Shown in pieces: positions 24,301-36,641 of a stretch of DNA of 64,000 nt; position 1 is the stretch's first letter, and each line of letters begins with the position of its first letter. The notes under the pieces are model-generated. The model saw only the letters and a program-made list of their open reading frames with translations. It was not told the DNA's origin and did no database searches. This stretch comes from Nymphaea colorata (Eukaryota; Streptophyta; Magnoliopsida; Nymphaeales; Nymphaeaceae), in the NCBI RefSeq assembly GCF_008831285.2, contig NC_045150.1, forward strand, positions 9,312,001-9,376,000, in the 5' to 3' direction. A program made the position numbers and the translations under genes.

Positions 24301-26558
24301 GTGACCAAGTTTCATCATCCTGGACCCTCTTCATGAAGAGGTCAGGTACCCAAAGTGCATAGAAAAGATCACGGGCTCTGTTTTCCTCCTATAGTAACCA
24401 AACATCTAGGTTCAGTCGAGCAGAATCACAAGTGCTTTATTTAATAGAATATGGACATAATACAACGAGCAAACAGCCTGGCATCCACTTGCTTGCAAAT
24501 TTAATCGAATTCATTATGTAACCATGAAATCAAAATTTCAAAAAGCAACATTTTGAAAGCATGTATCTATATGTTAAAAAGTTCAAACAGATCAGTACCA
24601 AACCCTGGTCAAATTCTCAAGTCTATTTATGTAAAACTAAAGTTGTCAAGCAAAGAAAAACAGCTTTAAAAATTCAACCAGAAACATGAATTGAAGTCTA
24701 ACAGGTACATCTAAAGCAGCGCGATGCACAAAGCACGTGATAGCAGTGAATCCTCAGTCACACTCTAAGTTGCAATTTCACATACACAAGGGGGGGGTGT
24801 GTGTGTGTGTGTATGTACAGGGCATGTTATAATAACTGCTGCAAATACCTTTCCATGATTCTTTCTCAGATCAAGAAACTCAAAGATGTCCGCATGCCAT
24901 GGTTCCAGATACACAGCAAACGCACCTATAAGATGAAGAACCATCACTTAAATTCAAAAGAACAAGATAATAAGTACAACCCAAACTGCAGGATTCAAAC
25001 ATTGAATATCTAGGAACCTCCCCAACCAAGAAATTCTAATACCATTCAGCACTTAACATCAGGAGAAAGGAAGCAAGATAATGTTTTTAGGGAGTAAAAA
25101 TGTTACCTTTCCTTTTGCCGCCCCCTTGATCAACGTAACGAGCAGTGTCATTGAACACCCTCAACATAGGAACAATCCCATTTGAAGTACCATTTGTACC
25201 ACGAATATAGCTGCCCGTTGCACGAATATTATGGACAGAAACACCAATCCCCCCCGCAGATTTGCTAATGACAGCACATTCCTTCAGTGTATCATATATG
25301 CCTTCAATGCAGTCATCTTTCATGCAGATAAGGAAGCAGCTGCTCAACTGATAGAGAAATGGCCATTAAAAATAGAAAGAAAATCGCAAGTCCAAAGGAG
25401 CAGGAAAGCATTCACAGCTTAAGCACACAAAACATACTTGAGGCCTCGGTGTTCCGGCATTGAAAAGAGTGGGCGAAGCATGGGTGAACCAGCGCTGGGA
25501 CATTAAATGGTATGTTTTCAATGCAGAATCAATGTCTTCTTTGTGGATGCCAACGGCAACCCTCATGAGCATATGCTGTGGCCGTTCAACAACCTTCCCA
25601 CCAATCTTTAGGAGATATGATCTCTCTAGGGTCTTAAACCCAAAATAATCATAATCGGAATCTCTGTCGTATATGATTTCACTATCTAGAAGAGCAGCAT
25701 TCTGAAATAAGAACGGCATTCAAACAATCAGGAAAAAGAGGCTGTCATTGTTTTCATCCAAAATTAATTTAGAATAAGCAACTTTTTTTCTGTTTCTACG
25801 TTAAGAGAAAATCACCTAAATATATGCTCTTAACTCAAGTCAATCAGAATAAGAAAAAAATTATTCAAATAGCAAAAATCACACGATGGGCCAAAAACAG
25901 AAAAACATTTATTAAAGGGAATCAGGAAATAACAACAGAAAAAATAAGATAAATGGACCTTCATAATTATCTCATAAACATCGTCTGCAATCAAAGGCGC
26001 CTTTTGCCTTGATCTCAAATTTACATGATTGTACATATCCTTGATCCTGAAACGCACAAAACAGAAAAAAGAACATCAGCCTCCATGAACAACCGAAGAA
26101 AAGTCTTGTCGGTAAAAAAAAATTGTAGATAAGCAACTGGGTAATCTCACGTTTCCGAAAAGGACTTCTTTGTATTCTTATGCAGATTTGAAACAGCAAT
26201 CCTCGCCGCGAGCTTCACAAAAGAACCACACAGATTCAGAGAAAGACAACAAGAGCAAAATCAACGGGAACATTGTACTATAAGCCTAGGGAAAACGGAA
26301 AATTCTAGTGAGACATAGAATAGGAATTACAGAGGCATAGTCAGGGTGGTTGGTGGTCATGGCAGCAGCCGTCTCAGCAGCCAATTCGTCGAGCTGGGTG
26401 GTGGTGACGCCCGTGTAGACTCCAGCGCAGACCTTCTGCGCGACGCGGACCGGATCGCAGTGCTTCTCACTGAGGCCATAGCTAAGCTTCTTGAGGCGGG
26501 CGGTGATCTTATCAAAGTGGACAGCCTCCGTGCGCCCGTCCCTCTTGATCACGTACAT
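21398..26558 (-). CDS. RNR1: Ribonucleoside-diphosphate reductase large subunit (RNR1), complete, 17 exons
   Basis: Exons (minus): 26558-26331, 26212-26151, 26046-25959, 25701-25438, 25347-25107, 24925-24849, 24388-24218, 24110-24018, 23930-23781, 23699-23613, 23529-23365, 23273-23154, 22823-22621, 22539-22390, 22298-22151, 21684-21601, 21493-21398. They sum to 2427 nt, 808 aa, close to the usual plant length, with every junction GT/AG and in phase. The enzyme reduces ribonucleoside diphosphates to deoxy forms with the small radical-bearing subunit, supplying dNTPs for replication. Visible features: N-terminal ATP cone starting [10 protein letters not shown]218 and C444 (redox pair); N427, C429 and E431 (NLCAE, thiyl radical site), landing on the same numbers as in animal and yeast R1; tyrosines of GMYYLR at about 756-757; and a C-terminal CMACGS with the shuttle cysteines C803 and C806. 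The start is the first ATG; an in-frame TTG extension to 26618 is not credible. Exon 15 has an unusual donor, gcg|gtacga. Confidence 0.96.
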
Positions 26559-26788
26559 CTTCACCGACGGAGATCGGGGACCCTTCTTCCCTGAGTAATT
26601 CCGCCGAACACTTTGCAACTGCCACAGAAAAATAGAGAGAGAGAGATCGGGAGAGAAGGATAGATGAGGATGAGGAGGCGACGGCTAATGGCGGCCAAAG
26701 AAGAAGGAAGCGCAGCGGCTCTAAACAGGCGGGAGAGAAGGTAGGCCTCCTTTTCTTTTGGAAAATTTTCCCTTCTCCCTCCTTCTTG

Positions 26789-26796
26789 TTTCCCGC
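26789..26796. promoter_or_regulatory. E2F-type site upstream of RNR1
   Basis: TTTCCCGC matches the E2F consensus TTTSSCGC exactly, about 230 bp upstream of the RNR1 ATG. Further CCCGCC-type words lie nearby (ctcccgcct near 26807; aggcgggag near 26727 in the opposite sense). Plant RNR genes are known to be switched on at G1/S through E2F sites, so an S-phase role is a reasonable inference; binding is not shown. Confidence 0.6.
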
Positions 26797-28704
26797 CACT
26801 CTGCCCTCCCGCCTCTTCTCCCCACTTGGCCCAATTCCCTCTTTTTTCTCTCTTCTTAAAATCTTCCTCCTTTTCTTTATCTTCCCTTCTTCATTCATCC
26901 TTCTTACCAATTAAAGCGTATCAATGGTCGGACACGTCTTTAATGTCTCGTGTTTGATTATTGTAGGCAGAGCCGCCAATATAGGCCTGGCATGGGTTTT
27001 AGCCCTACTAAAAAAAAAACATCTAAATTTAATTTGTTTTATATAAAAAAATTAAAATTGATATTTTGACTTTAGTAAAAATTTTAATTCGATCATCTCA
27101 TCAAAAATTCATGACTTCGCCCCGGGAAAGTGGAATGTTGGATAAATTCAGAAACAATATTGATGAGGAAAGAAAAAATAAATACATCATGATTATCTAA
27201 TGGGAAAATATAATGATGGACTTAATGTTCTTGCGATGGGTTGTTTGGAGCAAACATTTGAATTAAAATAATCCAATAATGAAGCGGTCACTATCATTAG
27301 TATAGTATGCACTTGGTAACGATGGGCATGCCTATGGGGCAAAGCGAGCAGACTATTCCAATGGGTTGAGAGTGCACTTGGTAATACAAATAACTTCCTT
27401 GGTTCATCGTTGTCTCCTTGGCTTTTAGGAGTTGTTCACTTCAAATCTACCTGTTTCATTTCATTTTCAAAACAGTTTAACGTTGGTTCAAATCTCTTCA
27501 AACACAATTATGAACAATGTAATATCTGAATAAAGAACATATGTAACATCGGATTCAGATTCAAACATATAAAAGTATCAAATCGGATTCCAAATTAGAT
27601 CAGATTCAGATTCAGTTAGAAATAAATGTCATGTATCAATGCCCTTATAAATTGTAAATCGGCTAGATTCGGTTTAAATTTCAGATTCTGATTTATATGT
27701 GAATAAAAAGTAGGATTCAGATACAATTTAAATGGTGAAATCATATTTCATATTCAGATTCATACGTCTTTTCTTCACTAGCTAGTATTTGGATCTGAAT
27801 ACAAGAACACCCGAAAAAAATAATATAATTAAGAGTCTATTGGATTTGAATAAAATCCGTAGACATCCCTGATTCCCATGCTTAAGACTCAAACACATAA
27901 CCTCTTCAACATCCCTACTGCTTCAATTGAATTACAATATTGCTTTTTCAAGGAATCAAGCGCTTACTTGATTTTCTTATAGTGCAACTTCAAGGCTACA
28001 GTTTATTTTTTAGGTGCACAAGTTATGCTGCAATTAGGTGCTCGACTCGATTTCGACCTGTAATCAAGATTAGAGTCTATAAACATTACATAAACTCGGC
28101 TCCATTAAACTCAAATAGACTCGTGTAACTTCAGTATCTCAGATACAGTTATCATATATATATATATACATATATGTACCTGTAAATTATTGAATAGCGT
28201 AGAAGTAGATTATAGAATCTCGTCCTTTAACTAAAAAAGGTATATCTTCGGATAAGATATCAATTTATAGGATATATGAGTTAAGAATAAACACTTGATT
28301 CGAAAAAGAAAAAAAAAAGGTGCCTCCTCTGTAAATATCCAACGAAAATCTCCACGGCAACTACGTGTCTGGCTCAAGATGCCGGCGACGGTCACGTGTT
28401 ACAAGAAGAAACGATGTTTTTCACGTGAAACCCGTCTTCTCCGACGAGGACATTCAGTGGCAAATTGTGATTTGGAAACATTGGTGCTGGGTTTTGAAAA
28501 TATGAGTTATCTTCTGGGGGCTAAACTAGAGAGACCCGTAAAAGGAACACCGGTAAATAAACGACGGGCTAGAAATCCGGCGGCAATATCAGACACTCTC
28601 CATCTCTCTCTCTCTTGCCCTGTCTCCCTCTCGGTTCTGGGCGGAAGGAGCAGGAAATCCTGATCTGAGGCCATCGCGAACGTTGATTTCATCAACAGGT
28701 GAAG
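26797..28704. other. Intergenic region between RNR1 and VHA-E
   Basis: Bidirectional upstream region of the two divergent genes. About 27500-27800 is rich in repeated gattcagattc-type words, probably an old DNA transposon. The block 27836-28095 (ccgtagacatccctgattcc onward) recurs, diverged but collinear, at about 54228-54480. A (CT)-rich 5' UTR-like stretch lies just before 28650. The small frames at 27940-28128 and 28295-28663 are not supported as genes. Confidence 0.5.
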
Positions 28705-31700
28705 ATGAATGACGCAGATGTCTCAAAGCAGATCCAGCAAATGGTCCGATTCATCCGCCAGGAAGCGGAGGAGAAGGCCAGCGAGATCTCCATTTCCGCC
28801 GAAGAGGTACAGGGATCTCTATTATCGTGTTTTGTCGTGAATAACGAGCCTTCTTAATGGGGTCGATCGACTTCTTTCCTTTTCGTTAAATAATCTGTAC
28901 TCTAACCGTTTTTTCTCGTCATTGGTTTGTTTTGTCTATAGATCGCCTTTTCCCGCTTACTGTTTGGGCAACGAGTGGTACTTTAATGCGACGATTATAA
29001 CAAAGTTGGTTATCTTGAGTTATACAAAAAGAAGGTTCACTGCTCATTATTACACGACTGAATTTAAAACCTTGTTAGATTGTAAGGCTTCTTTGTTAGG
29101 TGCTGCAGTAATTTTCAAGTCTTATCTTGTGCCGATGTGGAGTGGATGGTGATGTTGCATATCAGAGCATGAAAGATAGGAAAAAGAGCTTTGCATGGAA
29201 ATAGCTGAATGCATGAGGTGATAATAAAGTAGCCTGCAAGTGGTGGATGCAATACTGGATCAGAGAATTGGAGAGCATCGGCAGAATCTAGCTTCACTAG
29301 AACGAAACCAATTAGTGAGATTAGTTCAGTTGTCACTCATTGCTGAACCAACACCGTATGCTCTCAGGAAATGATATCAGTGGTTATGATCTTGCTAGCA
29401 TAGTGGAATGTGGATGTGATCAAGAAACGGTTGACTTTGCTCGTTTTGAGCTAAGTCACATAAGAGTATCTGTTTTCTTATCCTCTTAAAAGGAAAACGT
29501 CGCCACCTTCACATCCAACTAGTCCTAGCCTTAAGCACGTCTCCGTTCTAAAACGAAGAACATGAGATATGTTCCCAATCTTTTCTAAGAGTAAACTATG
29601 TTACCATATTTTGCATGACTAGTGAAACTGTTTATGACACATCATGGTCAATGGTCATGCTCTTTTTGTGATGCTCAAATGTCTAAGCGTGTGGAGCATT
29701 TCTTTTAACGAGCGAAGGACAACTGCTTTATCCGCAGAGAGATATGAGTTTGCAACCTTATGGTGAGGAACGGAAAATTTAGGTCTTAGGACAATAAATA
29801 AATGATAAAAGTCAACTCAAACGCCGTATAGGAATTTACATCTGCTTTGTGTATGTAGGGCTGCGAATGCCTAATGATCCCTATCAAAAAAAAAGAAGAA
29901 GTAAAAACCACAGATTTCCTTGTGTTTTCAATCACTTGTCTGGGGTTCAAGTCTGCCCCTTTACTAAGTATTGAAGGATTCAATTATTTAAATGTCACTT
30001 TGTAACGGGAGTTTGTTTGTAATTCTTAGATGAGAGTTCCTTTCCTACTTTTTTATGCATAATGCTCAATTGTTAATCTTACTTATTAGGGACAAAGGAA
30101 GATTCTTTCGTCCAGGCTGCAACGTGAATATACATAATATGGAGCTTTTCTATATTGTGTGGTTCTGTGTCAACTTTTCAAAATTGTCTGGGTACTTGTC
30201 ATCATTGATATGGGGCTATTGCTGTTTTACTGTGTTACAGGAATTTAATATCGAGAAATTGCAACTAGTTGAAGCTGAGAAGCGGAAAATTAGGCAAGAA
30301 TATGAAAGAAAGGAGAAACAAGTTGAAGTTCGAAAGAAAATGTAAGTGTGAAACTACTCATTTTGCATTGGTAAACTGAGTTGCTTTTTTTCCACTCAGA
30401 CTATTTGCAGCATTTGGATTGCTCTTCAAATTTTTAGTATGTATACTTAGATTTTGTAGTTCATGTAGGACTTTTCTACATTAACTTTTGTTTGGTAGAA
30501 TAAGGAAAAGTAATGTCTCGTGCTGGTGAGGAAGGAAGGAAAACACTAATCCTTGGGGTGCATGTACATTGACTTCCAAGTGCTTTGTTCAGTCAGCTCG
30601 AGCCTGCTGCTCAAGCTGCCTAAAGGCTATTAAGCTTCGATTCTTACCAGTTGATTTCAAACTAAGTATATTAATGAATAAGCTATGATCTGTTCATCAG
30701 TTAGGACCCAGAATCATGATTTTTGCTGTTCATGAACAATATAAAGAAATAAATGAGCATGTTTATATAAAAATGTGGATAACAAAAGTAACTGGCCTTC
30801 TGTATAATAGAAATGAGTAATATTCTGTTTATTTCTAGATTTGTAATGGATGAGCACAAACAAAGCATCCAATGGATTGTAATCTCCACAAATGGATGGT
30901 CATTGGCCCGCCCCAGGGGGAATTACCAATTTCACCACTTCCCAGCCCTTACTGGAAACCTGTCCTTTTTTCATACCTTCGTATATGGAACGCACCTCTG
31001 TGCCTTCTCTACTTCCTGGCTCAAGCAAGAGCCACAGTTACTGGAACTGAATCAAGGAAAGCGTGAATGTAAATGCTTTGTTTGTGCATGCACCTGAAGT
31101 CAAAACTCAAAGCTGGTATATTTTTGATCTTTTGTTGCTTGGATGTTCTAATTGGTGTAATATTGACTTTGTCTACGAAGTTTTTAAAGGATAAACTGCA
31201 ATGAGGTTGTCAGTTGTAGTAGGCAACTTTAATAATCCTATTTTCATTAAAAAATGATGCTGGTAATTTTTAATTTATTGATTTTGTTATTGCCTATTGG
31301 TGCCTCATAAGTGGTTGATTTGCAAGACATCTTGCATATGATTATTTGATCTTTGAACCGTGTTTTCTATGCAGTGAGTATTCCATGCAGTTGAATGCAT
31401 CCCGAATCAAAGTTCTGCAGGCCCAGGATGATTTGGTTAATTCCATGAAGGATGCAGCAGCAAAGGAACTCCTACGTGTGAGCCATGATGCTGCTGCCTA
31501 TGGGAACCTTTTAAAAGAACTGATTGTGCAGGTACCAATGATCGAAACTGGTTATGGTAACACTGTTGTTCTTGAGCAAGATCATTTACGCAAAAGTCTG
31601 TCATTTTTTGTAGAGCTTGCTGCGACTAAAGGAACCAGCTGTCCTGTTGCGCTGCCGTAAAGCTGATGTTGAACTGGTTGAATCTGTGTTGCCTTCAGCA

Positions 31701-33864
31701 AAGCAGGAATATGCTGAGAAAATGAAGGTCCATGCTCCTGATATTATAATTGACAGTCAAGTATATCTGCCTCCTGCACCAAGTCATCATAATGAACACG
31801 GTCCTTCCTGGTAATCTCTCACCTTATCTTGGCTTTCACCTTGGAACGTCAATATTTTTCAAATATGTTTGTTGAAGTGAAGAATTATTCACGGCACATT
31901 CATGCTGTGAAACTATCTTATCTTGGACAGTAGTCCACATTGACTTTGGTCTAGGTCAAGTCGACCTATTTTATCTCGATGTTTTTTTTAAAGCTTTTAA
32001 GCTAATATTTGCTTTTTCGACCAATTAATGTGTATTTTATCTTCAAACGGCATGGTCTGTCTGTACCTTTTATGTTCAAATAACATTGTCTGATCACTCA
32101 GGGTTGATGGGGCCAACTGGAGAGCGGCCTATGAAGCATCTTTCATGTTCTTCCAGGCACTAGTTGGTCTTTGATGACAATGTCTCTAAAACTTTCACAT
32201 GGTTCATCTAGATATTCTTCTGTTTTGAACCAGAAAAGTATTAGATTTTTCAGTTTGTTTTGCTACCTTGATGAATGAACTCTGTACCTTTTAAGGTCTC
32301 TTGAAGAGCCAGGAATTTAAGATTCTGAGAATACTGTAATATTTCTGTGGGAGAAATGTTGTGAATAACGGACCATATGAATTGATCTGCTTCAAACTTT
32401 GTTCTATTTTTTCTCAGTGAAGCTTTTTCAAATGTTGTTATTTCTATAATTGGCTACATGTGCATATTAATCAACTTTTCTCAATTTAATGGTGTGTTTG
32501 TCCAGTGCTGGCGGGGTGGTGTTGGCTTCTCGGGATGGGAAGATTGTATGCGAGAACACACTTGATGCAAGGCTTGATGTTGTATTCCGACAGAAGCTAC
32601 CAGAGGTATCTGTTCCTTTTAAATTGATTATTGTTTAGTCACACGGGTGACACATTGTTTGGATGTTAGGACATCTAGTTTTTTGATGAATGATACAAGC
32701 AATATGGGAAATATATTCAACCCGTCCTCTCGTTCCTTTTCCTCTGTTACTTTCATCTACTTTTTTTTTTCTCCCATTCTTTTCCAATTTTCTTTTTCAG
32801 AATCATCGTCTCCACCCTAAGATTGGTGAATGCTAAGGAGGGAAAAGGACTAGTCTCATTTTGGGACTGATTTTTCATATATATATATATATATGTATAA
32901 TCCAAATAATGTTAATTCTAACAAACAAGGTTCTGGTTCAAATGGAATCTTTTTGCTAAATTGATCTTATGCAGTAAGTGGAACACAATTTTAGTGCAAG
33001 TGGGAAATCCCTAGGATCAAATGGCATGATACTTCTTGTTTACAGTGAATATACGTCTGCTGTATGAAAATTTTTGAGGGAATTGGCTTTGTATTTTCCG
33101 GAATTTCTGCTCTTTTTAGGGTGCCAAACTGTGCTTCAATTTTCATCTACATAGTCACAGAACCGTTGATCTGATATTTCATTGCATATAATGTAATACT
33201 GAAATTGAGTGGCAACTAGCTCAAGTCATAAATGTTTATATAACATACAGAATCTTCTCCCCTGCTTGTCCACCCATGCGTGGAGGGTGGGTGCATATAT
33301 GTGCATGTGTGTTGTCATCCTTTTTCTCATTTTGCCTTGCATATGTAGTTCAACCGTTGTAAAGAATTAGAATATGTCCAAATTTGACAAAATGTATGTA
33401 TACCACGTTAATGTTTCTCCATCACGCTTGAACTGTAGCTTTCTTTTGTTAGACATGGTCTTGAAGACAGCATTATCTATGTTTGGTCATGCTTGCAATG
33501 AACCTTTCTTGATGTACCACAAAGAAATATACAGGGAGATAAGTTCTCATGTTGTTAGGCACCTAGAAATTCAATGCTAATCAATTGCCTCGGTAGCGGA
33601 GAATGAGCCAACAAGTCTTGTCAACCTCTTTCTGATTATTTATAAGGACTTTCACCTCTTGGAGTGTGTTGCAGTCTTCTGCTTTTTAGACCAAACATTA
33701 TTTTATATTTAGAAGGATGCGGTGTGAGCTTCCATAGCGTGGTGCTTTTGTTCTTTCTGCTAGCGAATAACTGAGGCTTATTGGGGGATAGCTATTGTCG
33801 GTTAACACTTGACTTTCTGTCTGTGCAGATACGCAGGCAGCTTTTTGCAAAAATATCCGCATGA
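28705..33864 (+). CDS. VHA-E: V-type proton ATPase subunit E, complete, 6 exons
   Basis: Exons: 28705-28806, 30241-30341, 31375-31531, 31614-31810, 32506-32605, 33829-33864; 693 nt, 230 aa, the usual length of plant subunit E. All introns are GT-AG and phases agree. Subunit E pairs with subunit G to form the peripheral stalks that hold the V1 catalytic head on the V0 membrane sector of the vacuolar/endomembrane proton pump. The protein starts MNDADVSKQIQQMVRF, has a long charged coiled coil to about residue 90 (EAEEKA..., EKLQLVEAEKRKIRQEYERK), then a globular C-terminal half with SLLRLKEPAVLLRCR, VYLPPAPSHHN and GGVVLASRDGKIVCENTLDA, ending QLFAKISA. Intron 1 is about 1.4 kb and introns 4 and 5 are 0.7 and 1.2 kb. 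No frameshift seen. This is the only VHA-E copy in the window, although both neighbours have duplicated remnants. Confidence 0.96.
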
Positions 33865-36641
33865 TGAAACCTGCTCAGGTTAAAGCCCACAAGCTCATCC
33901 GCTCTATTGTGGTGCGAGCTGCGGATTGAAGCTGCTTCGCCTTTGCCTTTCTACTATTCTTAGAGATATTTATTTGTTTTCTTTTTTTCTTTTTTCCTGT
34001 GACTGCATTTCGAGATAAACTTCTAGCCTTCTTTACCATGCATGCCATTTGTGGCAAATAAAGGGAAAAAATAATGGAAGCTAAATGCTGCTTTTATTGC
34101 TTTCTTGCGGCCTGCCTTGTTCTCTTTCCTACTAATTCAAAGTTTCTGGATCGTCTTCATTTGTTGGATTGGATATCATGCATAGCCTGTGAGCTAGTTG
34201 TCACCTGTACCCCAGATTTTGTATTGTCGAGCTTCCCCATAGTTCCTTTCGGTGTTTGGGGAAAGCCTTGGTCGAGTGGAGCTAGTTTTAGGTGCCATAA
34301 CCTTCGTAGGAGAAGCTTCCCGACTGAGGAAATGGCTTTCCCAGCGCAGGCTGGGAAACTATCAATCTGAAGTTTTGTGGATTAAGAAGGTGGTGATGCT
34401 GTTAAACGTCCGAGGTGTAGACGTGCCTACCAGTGTGGGATTTTTTTCATCTAGTTAAAATTGCATCCTTCATGTTCCTTTTTTTAGTCTTTTAATTTTA
34501 TAAATTTTGATGATTTTGTTTCTTTTTTTCCCGTTCTTGTACTTTTGGAATATACTGAATCCGTTCATAGGCTCAGACTTTTGTTCTAGTGGCCAAAAGC
34601 AGTGGAATTAACCGAACACCCACCGGGCATCCGGAATTTTTGTACAGTTAAATTTAAGTTTTAATAGCAGCTAAATCTTGATTACTGTAGACATGATACA
34701 TTAAATAAAGAGAGGGAACGAGTATGTCAGGGAGTATCATTTTTCCACTTGTCAGGATTCAGTTTCTACGTGTATAGAAGGTAGATTTTGTGTAGGTACC
34801 ATTTCCTTATGAGAGTGAATTATGCTTTTCTACATTGTACATATCTTGTCTACTATTTTTGTAAGAATGAGCAACTTTCTCTCTTTTTTACTTTCACTAA
34901 CAAAAAGTTAAAGTTTGCACAAACAACGTATTTTCTTATTGAAAATTATATGATCTATATGCTTTATATATTCTTTAGAAAAACCAAATTCTTAGATAGT
35001 TGTGGAGTTGTAGTGCAGATATGGGCTTTCTCTCTTTTCTCATTTCTTAGACAGTACTTTGGTATGAAAACTTTGCTTAGCTACGATCCCCTGCATGTCT
35101 TGTGAATATGGGTCGACTCGTTTAGAGCTGCTATTAGCAGACGCTGCAGCAGAAATTTAAAGCATTGCCCTTCGAGCGGTTCCTTTTAGTTCCAAAAGAT
35201 TGGTCGAGATCAATTGAATGTGCACTGCAGTGGCGTAGCCTGATGCGTTCTGTTTTAAAGCGTTCTGTTTTAACTTTTTAATGGTTGCAAATGGGATCTT
35301 CTAATAAGGGAAAGGAGTGAATCACTCAGAATCTCCTTGCTTGCGACTCTAGTTCAGAATGGTACTCGTCATAATTGAACTAGGCAAAGAAAGGAAGCTT
35401 GATCACAAAATGCATTGGTGCACGGGGGTCTTGGTGTTTGGTGGGGAGCAATGTAACTTCAGAGAGCCATGGGGTTGCTTAGAAGCAATCTTTTTGTTAA
35501 AGTTGATTCATCTGGGAAGTGGCTGCGGATAATGGTGGTTGAGCTTGAGTGTTGTCTGAGTCAGGCACCATGAAAACAATCGGCCGGAATTAACTTCGAC
35601 GTCTGCCTCGATCCGGTAGAGTGGTTGAATCTTAATTTGGAAGGTAATGGTTTCTCACCCATTTGCTAACCGGAAAAAGGATTTGGGAGGCCTTCGATGG
35701 TCGTGATTTTGGATTTAAAATCAAAATTGTAAAAACAAAACCCCAGTTTTAACTAGAATTGGAATGACCGCAAGGGGTTGTAGCGCACCTAGCAGTAAGA
35801 CGGTCCACTTCAAAGGAGTCTGATGTTCAAATCTAGTGGTCGCTGTCACGACCCATTGCGCTGATTCTCTAGACCCTAATAGGTTTCATAACAAGTTCTA
35901 TGAGCCTTCAGGGTAATGGCCTAATGGGTAGAAAGATGACAGTTGCCTCTCTTTGTCAGAATTATAGTTTTGGTTTCTCTTCAAAATTGAAAATGAAGCA
36001 TGAGTTCAAATTTTAGAATGAATGAATTAAAGCTATCATGCATGTGCCTAGAAGAAATAAAAAAAAATTCTAAAATTCAAAAACCATAATTTTATTACGA
36101 AGGATTAACAATATAAAACAAAAGTAAATTTGACCAATTCTGTATTAGGTGCATTTACCTTTCACAGGTGAAGGGTAAATACAGTTAGATATAACCATAT
36201 GGATAAATCATATTTTTTAATTCATGCTAACCTTTACAACTGTCGGTGTCTCGTCCAACAATCTTCTATCCAAACACTGCATGCAATCAGGATCTACCAT
36301 TCATCTTCAAAATCAATGGTGGAGACACCGATCACTTTAAAATGTGATTTGGAAGACAGTAGATCTCATGCCACGGTTTCCTGCTTCACTTTCCCGCACG
36401 AAACGTTCAAGGCGTCATTTTCTTCACTCTGCGCTGCCACCACTCACTAGCTTCCACTAGTGAACAAAGAGTCCTGCTATCCCCACTTTCATTGTCCTCT
36501 TGCAAGTAAATAGTAGAAGATGGGCCTCACCTGCCGTTGCGAACCTTACATAAGCAGAGATTTCAGCTTCAGTTTCCGTCCATGGATGCTTGAATTCTTT
36601 GAAGAAGACCAGTTGGAGCTTCTTGGTGCCGGGTCCGGGAG
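33865..36641. other. Intergenic region between VHA-E and the GDSL gene
   Basis: This includes the VHA-E 3' UTR region and the GDSL promoter side. No gene is recognisable; the frames at 34074-34370 and 34788-35105 have no family features. A SINE-like segment lies at about 35770-35960. Confidence 0.5.
35770..35960 (+). mobile_element. Possible tRNA-derived SINE
   Basis: The segment starts ggggttgtagcgcacctagc, carries an A-box-like region, and about 45 nt later has gttcaaatct, close to the Pol III B box GTTCRANYC. A short non-coding body follows. No clear target duplication was identified, so the call is tentative. Confidence 0.35.

Noticed and set aside
26559-26618. N-terminal extension of RNR1 (reading QSVRRNYSGKK...)
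   Set aside because: The extension has no ATG; its apparent start is a TTG. The ATG at 26558 gives the usual MYVIKRDGR start and makes the active-site cysteines fall on their standard numbers.
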